A DNA stretch of 64,000 nucleotides from a virus. How positions within the stretch are numbered: the stretch's first letter is position 1; the number at the start of each line of letters is the position of its first letter. Positions 26,446-34,572 of the stretch are shown piece after piece. The stretch is from the IMG/VR virus record IMGVR_UViG_3300018080_000009, positions 1-64,000 of that record; one strand, 5' to 3'. The position numbers and the translations under genes are program-made. The notes below the pieces were generated by a model. The model was not told where the DNA came from and ran no database searches. It saw nothing but the letters and a program-made list of their open reading frames with translations.

Positions 26446-27276
26446 ATGGCATGGTACGAGAAGATTAGAGGAATCATTGGGAATTTGTTCCAGCTTGACG
26501 GGCAAGATGGACCACAGATTAAGAACAATAGTGGAGTTATCGAAGCAAGAAATAACGATGACTCTGCTATGGCGTTGCTCAGAGGTACGGGTATTCCGTC
26601 AACAGGGTCTACCCTAGACGATCTACCAGATTTGCTGGACATGAGAGGTCGGGTAGCTGACATTGAATATTCATTCGATGGAGCCTCGCCTCCGTCTCCA
26701 GGTACGAATACTGATAAGTTTGGATTCGTTCATACGTCCGGTGGATCCTATACGGCTGGGGATGTTGTATATGACAATGGAACTGCTCTGATCACAATGC
26801 CGTCGAATGTTGCAACGCATTTGACTTCCAGGTCAGCAGTAGCAGGTACGATTTCTCTCATTGCCAACGGTGTTTATGCACGCCAAGGTGCGTCATGGGT
26901 ACTGAAAGGGGATGGAACTCCGACACTTCAAGGTGTTGAATTGGCGATTGCCGTTGATTATGATTTCAACGACACTACGGTTAATTCGACCACAGTGGTT
27001 CCCGATGGAGCAATTGTTACGAGGGTGACTAACTCAGTTACTACTGCATTCAATGACGTTGCTGCAACGCTTCAAGTGGATATCGATGGTACGAGTGATG
27101 AGACTGTCATGGCAACTACCGATTCCAAGCTGAAGAATACAAACGAGTATAGTGTACCTCAGCATACAGTTATCACTTCAAGTACTACAGGTACTGTTAA
27201 ACTGACTGTAAGTCCTGGAACTTCTACTGCTGGTGCTGGACAGGTGATCGTACACTACGTGACGCCTTACGCATAG
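26446..27276 (+). CDS. Tail/baseplate periphery protein with two beta domains
   Basis: 276 codons, GGAGTG before ATG. The N-terminal 25 residues start WYEKIRGIIGNLFQLDG, similar in style to the next gene's start. Middle residues 95-165 form a beta segment (GSYTAGDVVYDNGTALITMP). The C-terminal domain resembles the product of the preceding gene. Likely a small fibre or decoration part. Confidence 0.55.
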   Translation: MAWYEKIRGIIGNLFQLDGQDGPQIKNNSGVIEARNNDDSAMALLRGTGIPSTGSTLDDLPDLLDMRGRVADIEYSFDGASPPSPGTNTDKFGFVHTSGGSYTAGDVVYDNGTALITMPSNVATHLTSRSAVAGTISLIANGVYARQGASWVLKGDGTPTLQGVELAIAVDYDFNDTTVNSTTVVPDGAIVTRVTNSVTTAFNDVAATLQVDIDGTSDETVMATTDSKLKNTNEYSVPQHTVITSSTTGTVKLTVSPGTSTAGAGQVIVHYVTPYA

Positions 27277-27284
27277 GTCAGTAA

Positions 27285-27533
27285 GTGGCACTTAGATGGG
27301 AGAAACTAGCCGGGACTCTTGCGTCGTGGTTTGGCCTAGGCGGGGAGGAAGAAGTTGGTATAGGCATAAACGAATCCGGGCACATGATTTTTAAAGATGA
27401 GCATGTGTTCGGTACTCCCACTTTGACTGAGGTTATGGAAGGCGGTACAGATCCAGGTAACTATTTAGTTAGTAGGAATACGGGTCAGCTTATGACTAGT
27501 CGTAATGATGGAGAGGTATTGGTTCACCGATGA
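27285..27533 (+). CDS. Hypothetical small tail protein
   Basis: 82 codons with a GTG start; only a weak AGG precedes it. The N-terminus (LRWEKLAGTLASWFGLGGEE) parallels the first 20 residues of the gene before (WYEKIRGIIGNLFQLDG), suggesting a shared attachment peptide. The rest is polar. ATGA overlap with the next gene. Confidence 0.55.
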   Translation: MALRWEKLAGTLASWFGLGGEEEVGIGINESGHMIFKDEHVFGTPTLTEVMEGGTDPGNYLVSRNTGQLMTSRNDGEVLVHR

Positions 27534-28765
27534 GCTATCATGATGTAGAGACAGTAGGTGGAATCCATATTCCGTATAATTGGGAGTATGCAGATCAGTC
27601 TGCTAGGGAAGGCGCTTCTGGGTTTGTTGCTGGAGATGTTGGTAAGTTTGCTCGGCAACTAGACAATAATTCGATTTGGATGTTGACTGAGGTTTCTCCT
27701 GCTTGGATTCAAGTTTCAGGCGGAACTAGTGTTCCTGCTCATGCTCCAACGCATAAGAGTGGTGGTTCTGACGCAATAAAGCTCGATGAACTTGCAGCCC
27801 CAACAGACAGTACGGATTTGAACGCCAGTACTTCAGCACATGGTTTGATGAAGAAGCTTGGTGGTGGTACGGATAATTTCTTTAGATCTGATGGTGCTTG
27901 GGAAAAGCCATTGCTTGCTGGTTTAGGTGATACCAATCTTTTGTCTCTAGCCGATTGGGATTACCTGAAATATGATTTGTCTTCTGGTAAGTGGATAAAT
28001 AAGCAAGGGAGAATACCTGAGCTTGCTTTTTCTCAGCAGTCGTCAAGCTACACTCCGAGCTATGCAGATCTTTTGACAGATGGTCCAGTTATTGTCATGG
28101 ATACGTCTGGGGGGAATCATACAGTTACGTTACCTGCTGCAGATACTTTGCCAGCGGATGGTAGAATCCATCGAGCTTGGATACACCATACGGGTACAGG
28201 CAATAATACGTTGACTGTTGTGTGTAGTGGAGAAAATTTCCAAGACGGTTTGGCATCCCTCAAAGTATTAAAAGGCAAGACCGTTCAGCTAGGTGGATTT
28301 AATGCCGGGTCTGGAAACCCTGGGTGGATGCGTATTAGTGACATGCTCACAACGCTTCAAGTACGAAGGGCAGCTACTTGGGCTGCGTTAAATTTTGCAT
28401 CGCCAAATCCAATACCCTGGGATTCGCAGGACAGAGAGGACAATACAGATGTTTCTGAGTGGACTTCAGGTTCTAGGATCTATGCCAGGTTTCCAACTAC
28501 ATTTGAAGTGAGCTATGCTTTTTCAATCGATAGTAGTGGTGGTTCACCTTGGATTATTGAAGCATGGATCAGGAAAAATGGTTCTGCTGATATTCTAGGG
28601 TCGTATCTAAGAACTGGCAACTATTGGGATGAAGATCAAAGTGCCAGTCTTCCCCCGTTGTCTATAGATTTGGAAGTAGACGACTATTTGGAAGTGTTTT
28701 TAGATCACTCAGGTTTATCAGGCAGTTTAGTTGAGGCCATGTTGATGATAAAGACTAAGGTGTAG
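27530..28765 (+). CDS. Tail fibre-like protein
   Basis: 411 codons. Residues 65-85 contain VPAHAPTHKSGGSDAIKLDE, a segment widely seen in phage tail fibres. N-terminal residues 10-60 likely attach to the baseplate, and residues 160-411 form Thr/Gly/Ser-rich strands (HTVTLPAADTLPADGRIHRA, LTVVCSGENF) like a trimeric distal domain. Receptor binding is probable but not shown. Confidence 0.7.
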   Translation: MSYHDVETVGGIHIPYNWEYADQSAREGASGFVAGDVGKFARQLDNNSIWMLTEVSPAWIQVSGGTSVPAHAPTHKSGGSDAIKLDELAAPTDSTDLNASTSAHGLMKKLGGGTDNFFRSDGAWEKPLLAGLGDTNLLSLADWDYLKYDLSSGKWINKQGRIPELAFSQQSSSYTPSYADLLTDGPVIVMDTSGGNHTVTLPAADTLPADGRIHRAWIHHTGTGNNTLTVVCSGENFQDGLASLKVLKGKTVQLGGFNAGSGNPGWMRISDMLTTLQVRRAATWAALNFASPNPIPWDSQDREDNTDVSEWTSGSRIYARFPTTFEVSYAFSIDSSGGSPWIIEAWIRKNGSADILGSYLRTGNYWDEDQSASLPPLSIDLEVDDYLEVFLDHSGLSGSLVEAMLMIKTKV

Positions 28766-28767
28766 CA

Positions 28768-29250
28768 ATGACTGAATATCAGTACGTGAGTGTAAGTCAG
28801 AAGCCAGCTCTTCAGTTGATATTAGATTCCGTATCGATGTCCGCTATGAGCAATAAGAATTTGACTGACATCTCGTACCATCCAAGAGAAGAATGGCTGA
28901 AGATCTGGTTCGATTCCGATTTGAGTGTAGGGGATAAAGCCATCCTAGATGATGTTGTGAGCAATGCGGTTTCAGTTGGTTCGAGCTGGCGTAAAGAAGT
29001 TGGTTCCGAGTACTTTGAGCTGTCTCCGTCGGAAAATCAAGGGTGGGTGGTTCACGGTGGGCGTATCAAGTTCAATAAGGTGTTTGGTAGTGTGCCAAAG
29101 GTTTCGATCTTGACCGCTACAGGCGATGGTACCTTTGATCTTACAGTATCGCAAGTAACCAAGAATTATTTTGACTTCAAAGTCAGGGCAAAAGTTCGTG
29201 GTAGGAGTTCTTTATCCAGTATCACGTTTGATTGGGAGGCAGCAATATGA
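28768..29250 (+). CDS. Hypothetical fibre-region protein
   Basis: 160 codons, ATG 2 bases after the preceding stop. Mixed helix at the N-terminus and beta strands in the second half (GWVVHGGRIKFNKVFGSVPK). It ends overlapping the next gene (ATGA). No known motif. Possibly a small fibre or connector. Confidence 0.55.
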   Translation: MTEYQYVSVSQKPALQLILDSVSMSAMSNKNLTDISYHPREEWLKIWFDSDLSVGDKAILDDVVSNAVSVGSSWRKEVGSEYFELSPSENQGWVVHGGRIKFNKVFGSVPKVSILTATGDGTFDLTVSQVTKNYFDFKVRAKVRGRSSLSSITFDWEAAI

Positions 29251-30029
29251 CTACAGGCATTTCTCCAGCCGCATTGTACTGTGATGCACTTAAGGTGCAT
29301 GATTTTAGAGATCCAGAAACTTGGCAGAGGAAACCAGCAGAGGGTTGGACAACGAAGGAGTCCACAGTTGTAGGTATTACGTTGTCAGGGAATGATCCGG
29401 TTTTGGTTCAAGTTAATGGTCATGGGATGTCTACGGGTCACAACGCCAAGTTTATGAATGTTGGAGGTACTGAGGAGTTAAATGGTAAAGCTTTCAAGGT
29501 TACGGTTGTGGACGCAGATAATTTTACCTTGGACGATACTGATAGTGCAGACTTCTCGGCTTGGACTAGTGGCGGTGATGTATTTTGTAATAACTATGAT
29601 AGTAGTTTTGTTATCGTGCCTTCGAATGGCCAAGCTATCACAATCCCCGAGGTAGAAGTAAAGATTTCCAGCGACACGAAGATGCACAGTCCGTTGTTGG
29701 CTACTCAACGGAAAAAGGATTTAACGATAGTCAAGCAGAGTGTGTACAGTAGTTTGGATGACTTCCTAGATAAGTTCACGTCGTTTAAGGAATTAAGTCT
29801 TACTCGGTACGAGCATCCAATTGAGTTTCATACTTACGAATTAGATCAGCCTGTAGTTTTGAGAAGTGCAGATACTCCGTCTGGAGCTTTGGTCCCGTAT
29901 CTGTATAGTATGGAGCTGAAGATACAGGATGATCAGCCATATAAGGCTAACGGTACCGGTATTGAGTATATGGCTGTTAGGTATCGAGGAGTAGGATTTT
30001 TTATTGACCAAGAATATGTTTCTGAGTAG
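29247..30029 (+). CDS. Hypothetical tail/fibre-region protein
   Basis: 260 codons from ATG at 29247 (GGGAGG 9 bases upstream, 4-base overlap with the gene before); a TTG at 29232 is less likely. Residues 40-110 form a beta domain (TLSGNDPVLVQVNGHGMSTG and NGKAFKVTVVDADNFTLDD) like phage repeats found in fibres and baseplates. The remainder is mixed. Function unknown. Confidence 0.55.
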   Translation: MTTGISPAALYCDALKVHDFRDPETWQRKPAEGWTTKESTVVGITLSGNDPVLVQVNGHGMSTGHNAKFMNVGGTEELNGKAFKVTVVDADNFTLDDTDSADFSAWTSGGDVFCNNYDSSFVIVPSNGQAITIPEVEVKISSDTKMHSPLLATQRKKDLTIVKQSVYSSLDDFLDKFTSFKELSLTRYEHPIEFHTYELDQPVVLRSADTPSGALVPYLYSMELKIQDDQPYKANGTGIEYMAVRYRGVGFFIDQEYVSE

Positions 30030-30036
30030 GTGAAGA

Positions 30037-30627
30037 GTGATTGGAGTAAGCCAAAATATTGTGATTTGTCTTGCTTCGAGTAATTCTTGGTATGGAAGAG
30101 CTATCCGTCGAATTACTCAGAGCAATGTGAACCATGCTTTTGTAGCGTACTACAGCCATGTGCATAAAGGCTGGCAAGCTCTTCAGACTGATGAACGTGG
30201 ATTGGTTGAAGTTCCAGTAAATTCTTTGAAGTATGAATACAAGGAGTGCTATGAATTTCCGGACTTAAATTTGTTGATTGCAATTCCCAAGTGCAGACAT
30301 CTCATAGGAGATGCATATGACTTCTTAGGCATTTTAGGATTTCTTTTGAAGATATTTGTTTGGAGATTAGTTGGACGGAGGATAGTAAATCCTTTGCACA
30401 AGAAGGGGGAATTGTTTTGTTCTGAGTTTGTAGTCCTTTATCTGCAACGGGTACAGGGCATGTTTGAATGGGTTATGAAGGTAAAGCCGTCTGGTGTAGC
30501 TCCTGGAGGAAATTCTAAAGATCTTGGAGTTCCGTCGCTTCGTGAGATGTTCATTGCTCATGATGGAGTCAAGCTAGTGACTTGTCCTTTTGGTGGGGAG
30601 GAAGGGAAGGATCATGCCTTCCAGTGA
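30037..30627 (+). CDS. Permuted NlpC/P60 (YiiX-like) cysteine hydrolase
   Basis: 196 codons with GTG start. The order His first, Cys later marks the permuted papain-like group: NHAFVAYY with His33 and LFCSEFVVLYLQ with Cys128. Residues between hold a polar strand and YDFLGILGF helix typical of YaeF/YiiX-like proteins. Such enzymes cut peptide or amide bonds, for example in peptidoglycan or lipoproteins. Sited among fibre genes, it may act in cell-wall entry. Activity is inferred from the His-Cys pair. Confidence 0.7.
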   Translation: MIGVSQNIVICLASSNSWYGRAIRRITQSNVNHAFVAYYSHVHKGWQALQTDERGLVEVPVNSLKYEYKECYEFPDLNLLIAIPKCRHLIGDAYDFLGILGFLLKIFVWRLVGRRIVNPLHKKGELFCSEFVVLYLQRVQGMFEWVMKVKPSGVAPGGNSKDLGVPSLREMFIAHDGVKLVTCPFGGEEGKDHAFQ

Positions 30628-31171
30628 TTCACGTGCACCAGAGAAACAGTCGAATAGCTCGACTCGTGTTGAAATAAAGAATCTCAAGGAACAGCTTGAG
30701 AAGAAGGCTGATGATACTCTGGTCAGGACAATCTTAGGGGCTCATAAAGAGGATATCAAAGAAATAAAGGAGATCGCTTTGATTGCAAAAAGAAGGGCTG
30801 GTAAGCATGTTTGTACCCAAGAAGACAGGCTCAAGGAAGTAAAGAGAACAGCTTCTAGTTGGAGTAAATATTTTCGGGCAATTTTGATTACAATTATAGG
30901 TGCAGGAATTGTTCTGGGAACATTTCTGGCTAGGTTGCATTTTACAAAAGCTGATGATGATGAGGTTCAAGCTGTTAAGAATACTGTCACTGGGATACAG
31001 AGTGATGTCATTGAGGTAAAGAAATCTCAGGTTAGGATAGAAAAACAGTTAGAGCCAGAGGCACAGCTTGAGCTTGAGAAAAAGAGACTGGAGATGATGC
31101 GTAATATGATGGACGAGTATTTCGTTGAAGCAGACATTCGTCCAGTAAGAAACAGGAGAAGAACTAATTGA
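30614..31171 (+). CDS. Coiled-coil protein with one membrane segment
   Basis: 185 codons from ATG 30614, preceded by GGAGGAAGGGAAGG; a GTG at 30590 is possible. Coiled coils at about 18-60 and 118-165 flank a transmembrane helix (YFRAILITIIGAGIVLGTF, residues 86-104). This build recalls XhlA-like haemolysin/holin partners, but those are shorter with the helix at the end. Location next to the cysteine hydrolase is suggestive of a lysis or entry role. Function uncertain. Confidence 0.55.
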   Translation: MPSSDSRAPEKQSNSSTRVEIKNLKEQLEKKADDTLVRTILGAHKEDIKEIKEIALIAKRRAGKHVCTQEDRLKEVKRTASSWSKYFRAILITIIGAGIVLGTFLARLHFTKADDDEVQAVKNTVTGIQSDVIEVKKSQVRIEKQLEPEAQLELEKKRLEMMRNMMDEYFVEADIRPVRNRRRTN

Positions 31172-31752
31172 GTATTGAGGGACAGGTAGGTATTGATATT
31201 ATCGATTTGTTTCCAGTATGGCAATTGGATGGCTATACTAAGAAGTCGGGTGAGACTTCTTTTGATGTCACGCTTTGGAAAGATGGAATAGTCAATTCGG
31301 CTACAGTTACGATTACTGAGACTATGAGTTCGGGCATGTACGAGGCCAGATTCATCCCAGATGAATTAGGTTTTTGGTATTTAGAAGTAAAGATCCCTTA
31401 TAACGGCCAGGTATGGAAAGGTGAGTACAATATTGGTTTAGACCATCCAGAAGCACAGATGAATGTTGCTTACGATGATGACACATCGATTCTGTACATG
31501 AGTGTCTGGATGGATAGAGAAGGGGAATCAGTTGAAGCAAGTGAATTGGTTTCATGTGAAGTGAAATTGTATGATGTAACTGGAGATTCGTTGTTGTTTA
31601 CGGCTACTAGTAGTACAGTTAAAACAGATGGAAGATTCCATCTGCAAGAGACTTTAGGATTGGTGTCGGATAGGACATACAGTGCTATAGTTGAGGTAAC
31701 AGATTCTAGGGGTACTGCAAGAACGTATCAGGAATTTACGACGATAGGGTAA
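31168..31752 (+). CDS. Ig-like beta-sandwich tail protein
   Basis: 194 codons with a TTG start overlapping the previous stop (TTGA); AGGAGA sits 10 bases upstream. Two beta-sandwich repeats are visible: residues 20-90 (GETSFDVTLWKDG ... YEARFIPDELGFWYLEVK) and 105-194 (SILYMSVWMDREGESVEAS ... YSAIVEVTDSRG). Such Ig-like domains decorate tails and may bind host surface sugars. No enzyme motif. Confidence 0.6.
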   Translation: MSIEGQVGIDIIDLFPVWQLDGYTKKSGETSFDVTLWKDGIVNSATVTITETMSSGMYEARFIPDELGFWYLEVKIPYNGQVWKGEYNIGLDHPEAQMNVAYDDDTSILYMSVWMDREGESVEASELVSCEVKLYDVTGDSLLFTATSSTVKTDGRFHLQETLGLVSDRTYSAIVEVTDSRGTARTYQEFTTIG

Positions 31753-31754
31753 TT

Positions 31755-31994
31755 ATGGCGGTTGCAGCAGTAATGAAGAACAAACGGTGTCAGGCTTTGT
31801 ATAGGGCTTCACCAGGACCCGTTCCCCCGCCAGTATATTTCAATGGAGAGATTGAGATTCCGGCTTCACCGACGATAATGGTAGAAGATGTTGAGACTTT
31901 GCTCATAGATGAAAGCCTCACAGTCGAGATACTTCCAGATCCAGAGGTAGATACTGAAACCTTGGTTGTGATAACACCATGTGAGGAGGACTAG
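31755..31994 (+). CDS. Hypothetical small acidic protein
   Basis: 79 codons, ATG 2 bases after a stop. N-terminus basic, C-terminus acidic with strands (LTVEILPDPEVDTETLVVI). No known motif. The next gene follows directly after its stop codon, so it is part of the fibre-region transcript. Confidence 0.5.
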   Translation: MAVAAVMKNKRCQALYRASPGPVPPPVYFNGEIEIPASPTIMVEDVETLLIDESLTVEILPDPEVDTETLVVITPCEED

Positions 31995-32348
31995 ATGTCG
32001 AGTCCAGTATCAGCAACATTCAAGATCAAAAGACATGCTCGTAGACCATATTTACGATTGTTGGTGAAGGACTCTGATGGAAATCCTTTTGACTTCACAG
32101 GGGCTTTGAGTGCAAAATTTCAGATGAAGAATTCAGATGGAACGATGGTGATCACTGATGGTGCTGGAGAGATAGAATCACCAGCTACTTCGGGAGTCCT
32201 GAGATATGAATGGGAGCCTGGTGACACCGATACTGCTGGTGACTATTATGCAGAATTTGATGTGTCATATGCTGCCAGTGATAATCTGACTTTACCGATT
32301 GATGGGGATTTGCTCGTTAAGATAAAAGAAGACGTGAACGATGCGTAA
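31995..32348 (+). CDS. BppU-N-like Ig-fold baseplate protein
   Basis: 117 codons. The order YLRLLVKDSDGNPFDFTGAL, AKFQMKNSDGTMVI, YEWEPGDTDTAGDYYAEF is the usual pattern of the BppU N-terminal Ig-like domain found in phage baseplates and fibres (the GDT..AGxYxxEF segment is distinctive). GAGGAG precedes ATG. Probably binds or stiffens fibre attachment. Confidence 0.7.
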   Translation: MSSPVSATFKIKRHARRPYLRLLVKDSDGNPFDFTGALSAKFQMKNSDGTMVITDGAGEIESPATSGVLRYEWEPGDTDTAGDYYAEFDVSYAASDNLTLPIDGDLLVKIKEDVNDA

Positions 32349-32360
32349 TTGGAGGGATAT

Positions 32361-33155
32361 ATGCCTAGTGTAAGTATTGTCATTGATGTAGCTGGGAAGC
32401 CTCCAGGAGTTCCAGGTGTAGGCAGGGAATTTCCCTTTTCGGATATAGAAAGCTCGCCTCCAGAAGTTACACTTTCGTTAGACGATAATACTGGGATCAC
32501 AGAGTATTATTGGGAGATTGTATATCAAGAGCCAGAGTGTTCTGCTGTTCTTGATGATCCGACTTCAGCTACTCCGAAATTTACTCCGACAGCAGGGTTT
32601 CCAAGCACATATTTAATCCGGTGTGAAGTGAATGGTGGACCAGTATTTGGTACCAATGCTATTGGGTTTTGTACACAGGATCTGGGTATACGGCTTCTTG
32701 CTGCTGGCGAGGGATTGGAGTTTGGTTCTGCAGGATGGGTAGCTGCGTACAATGCAGCCATGAAGGTTCTCGATGGATATGGTGGAGCATCCTATGACCA
32801 TACGTTTGAATCCGGTTCAGTTCCAGCTCTTGATGAGTGGGTTCAAGAAGTAGATATGGAGAATTCTGTTCTTTCGGGAATCTTTTTGTATATCGAAGTA
32901 GTTTTAGACTCAGGCTCGAGTACGAGCACTGATATTGAAGTATGGAATGGTGATCCTAGTGGTAGTGGAGAACTGATTTATCAGAAGTTAGCGAAGGATT
33001 TAGTGGCATCGGATCATGAAGATCCGAATATTTGGTGGAGTACTAAGGACTTTTTAGAAGCAGGAAAATTTTGGTTAAGGCTAGACAATCATGGAGCTGG
33101 AGCTTGTGAGTACAGTTTCAGAGTCAGGTTTAGAGGAGACGTTCCGTCTTCATAG
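32361..33155 (+). CDS. PKD/Ig-like baseplate-region protein
   Basis: 264 codons from ATG at 32361 with GGAGGG 6 bases upstream; a TTG 12 bases before is unlikely. Residues 28-100 read as a PKD-like domain (PEVTLSLDDNTGITEYYWEI ... STYLIRCEVNGG). The C-terminal half forms another beta sandwich (SGIFLYIEVVLDSGSSTS, FWLRLDNHG). Likely surface structure; carbohydrate binding possible. Confidence 0.55.
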   Translation: MPSVSIVIDVAGKPPGVPGVGREFPFSDIESSPPEVTLSLDDNTGITEYYWEIVYQEPECSAVLDDPTSATPKFTPTAGFPSTYLIRCEVNGGPVFGTNAIGFCTQDLGIRLLAAGEGLEFGSAGWVAAYNAAMKVLDGYGGASYDHTFESGSVPALDEWVQEVDMENSVLSGIFLYIEVVLDSGSSTSTDIEVWNGDPSGSGELIYQKLAKDLVASDHEDPNIWWSTKDFLEAGKFWLRLDNHGAGACEYSFRVRFRGDVPSS

Positions 33156-33164
33156 GAGGAAGTT

Positions 33165-33365
33165 ATGTCCTTTGGTTTCATAGTAGGTGATACGGTTGAG
33201 GTTGCCTTCACGAACAAAACGATTCAGGGCGAAGTAACACGTATTTCGTCTAAGACTGAAGACGAAGTAGAATGTGGTGTTGTTGAGATTAAGCGTCCTG
33301 GTGGAAGTCATATAGAGATACAGGCCATTGAGGGTAATTTCGATCATATAACAAAGGTGGTGTAA
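33165..33365 (+). CDS. Small beta-barrel-like protein
   Basis: 66 codons, TAGGAGG before ATG. Short strands throughout (GDTVEVAFTNKTIQGEVTRI ... DEVECGVVEIKRPGGSHIE), the look of a small SH3- or OB-like barrel. Function unknown; lies between two fibre-region genes. Confidence 0.55.
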   Translation: MSFGFIVGDTVEVAFTNKTIQGEVTRISSKTEDEVECGVVEIKRPGGSHIEIQAIEGNFDHITKVV

Positions 33366-33366
33366 G

Positions 33367-34386
33367 ATGCCTCTACCAACAAAGCTAAAGACCTATAATT
33401 ATCATGTCAATAATGTTTGCACAGAGGCTACGGCTGAGGAGACTGCTGAACATGCTGTGTGGCAGCTGAAAGAATCTTTAATTTCTTTTAGTCAGTGGTC
33501 TGGTGTAGCTTCATGTGATTCGACAGCAGTAAAGAACATAGGTGATGGTGGAGATCTAGATCTATGGGATGATTGGGCTAGTGATATTGTTCACGGTAGC
33601 GGTGCTCACTCATGGATCGTTCTTGAGAATAGTGTCACTGGCGAACAGCTTTGCATAGATTGTCTTGCTACTTGGCCTTACTTGGATGTTGTTTATTCTG
33701 CTACAGGTTCGTTTGCAGCAGATGGAACTACGTCTTCTCGTCCTACTGATACAGAATCTGTCTACATTATCGATGGTAAGCAGTATGTTCCAACGTCAGT
33801 TGATGGAGTAGTTGTTAATGCCATGTGTTCTACTGATGGCAAAATAACTAGAGCCTGGATGTACATGATTGACGGGTCCACAAAGGGTAGTTTTTTCTTT
33901 GGACTTGAAGAGCCAATAGGCGTACCTACTCAATGGAATGCATCAATTCCACGAGCCCTTTTATGCATAGATAGTGCTACTGGGCTTTCGGCTGTTCCAA
34001 CAGCACAGTCACCCAAGCTTTCAGATATAGATGGGACTTCAGAAAAGGTTCCGATGTATTTAACTGACAGCACGCCATATGAGGGTTGGAACTATGCCTA
34101 TTTGACTACGGAGTGTTATCATCAGTGGACTGGCGATCAAGGCAATGCGTGTTATGAACCGAATGTCAACATGGATTGGAATGAGGGCTTTCCGATGACA
34201 GCTTTGGGCATGTTTAGAACAACGTCACCCAGGCAAGGTGGGATGGGTGCGTTTCAAGATGTTTATGCAGGACCAGAACAGCATCAGTCGATAACGACAT
34301 ATCCAAATGACTCGACATATCTTTGGATAAAGATTGGCGGTTTGGTTCTGCCATGGAATGGTTCGGTACCAGTGGAGTCACCGTAA
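33367..34386 (+). CDS. Structural protein of the fibre region
   Basis: 339 codons, ATG one base after the previous stop. Tyr/Trp/Thr/Gly-rich beta pattern; several Trp near residues 32, 44, 68, 71 and 83 suggest sugar-like contacts. The segment VYSATGSFAADGTTSSRPTD occurs mid-protein. No enzyme motif recognised. Probably a virion surface protein. Confidence 0.55.
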   Translation: MPLPTKLKTYNYHVNNVCTEATAEETAEHAVWQLKESLISFSQWSGVASCDSTAVKNIGDGGDLDLWDDWASDIVHGSGAHSWIVLENSVTGEQLCIDCLATWPYLDVVYSATGSFAADGTTSSRPTDTESVYIIDGKQYVPTSVDGVVVNAMCSTDGKITRAWMYMIDGSTKGSFFFGLEEPIGVPTQWNASIPRALLCIDSATGLSAVPTAQSPKLSDIDGTSEKVPMYLTDSTPYEGWNYAYLTTECYHQWTGDQGNACYEPNVNMDWNEGFPMTALGMFRTTSPRQGGMGAFQDVYAGPEQHQSITTYPNDSTYLWIKIGGLVLPWNGSVPVESP

Positions 34387-34565
34387 TGGCACAGAGTGAA
34401 GCAGGAAAAGTAAGTAATATAACAATGGGGCAGCCCCTAGGTGGAACTAAAGATCTTGGTCCAGGCAAGGAGGCCGGTTTGAACCAAGGGATTACCGGTA
34501 TAGTTCCTCCAGCCACAGAGCCAATACGAGATCTTCCGTTGTTGACGAGAAACGAACCAGCGTAG
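34386..34565 (+). CDS. Hypothetical small Gly/Pro-rich protein
   Basis: 59 codons from ATG at 34386, overlapping the previous stop (TAATG). A longer frame from 34323 would overlap the previous gene by 64 bases and is less likely. The sequence is Gly/Pro/Lys-rich and probably disordered, like the small protein at 7353. Function unknown. Confidence 0.5.
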   Translation: MAQSEAGKVSNITMGQPLGGTKDLGPGKEAGLNQGITGIVPPATEPIRDLPLLTRNEPA

Positions 34566-34572
34566 GAGTAAG

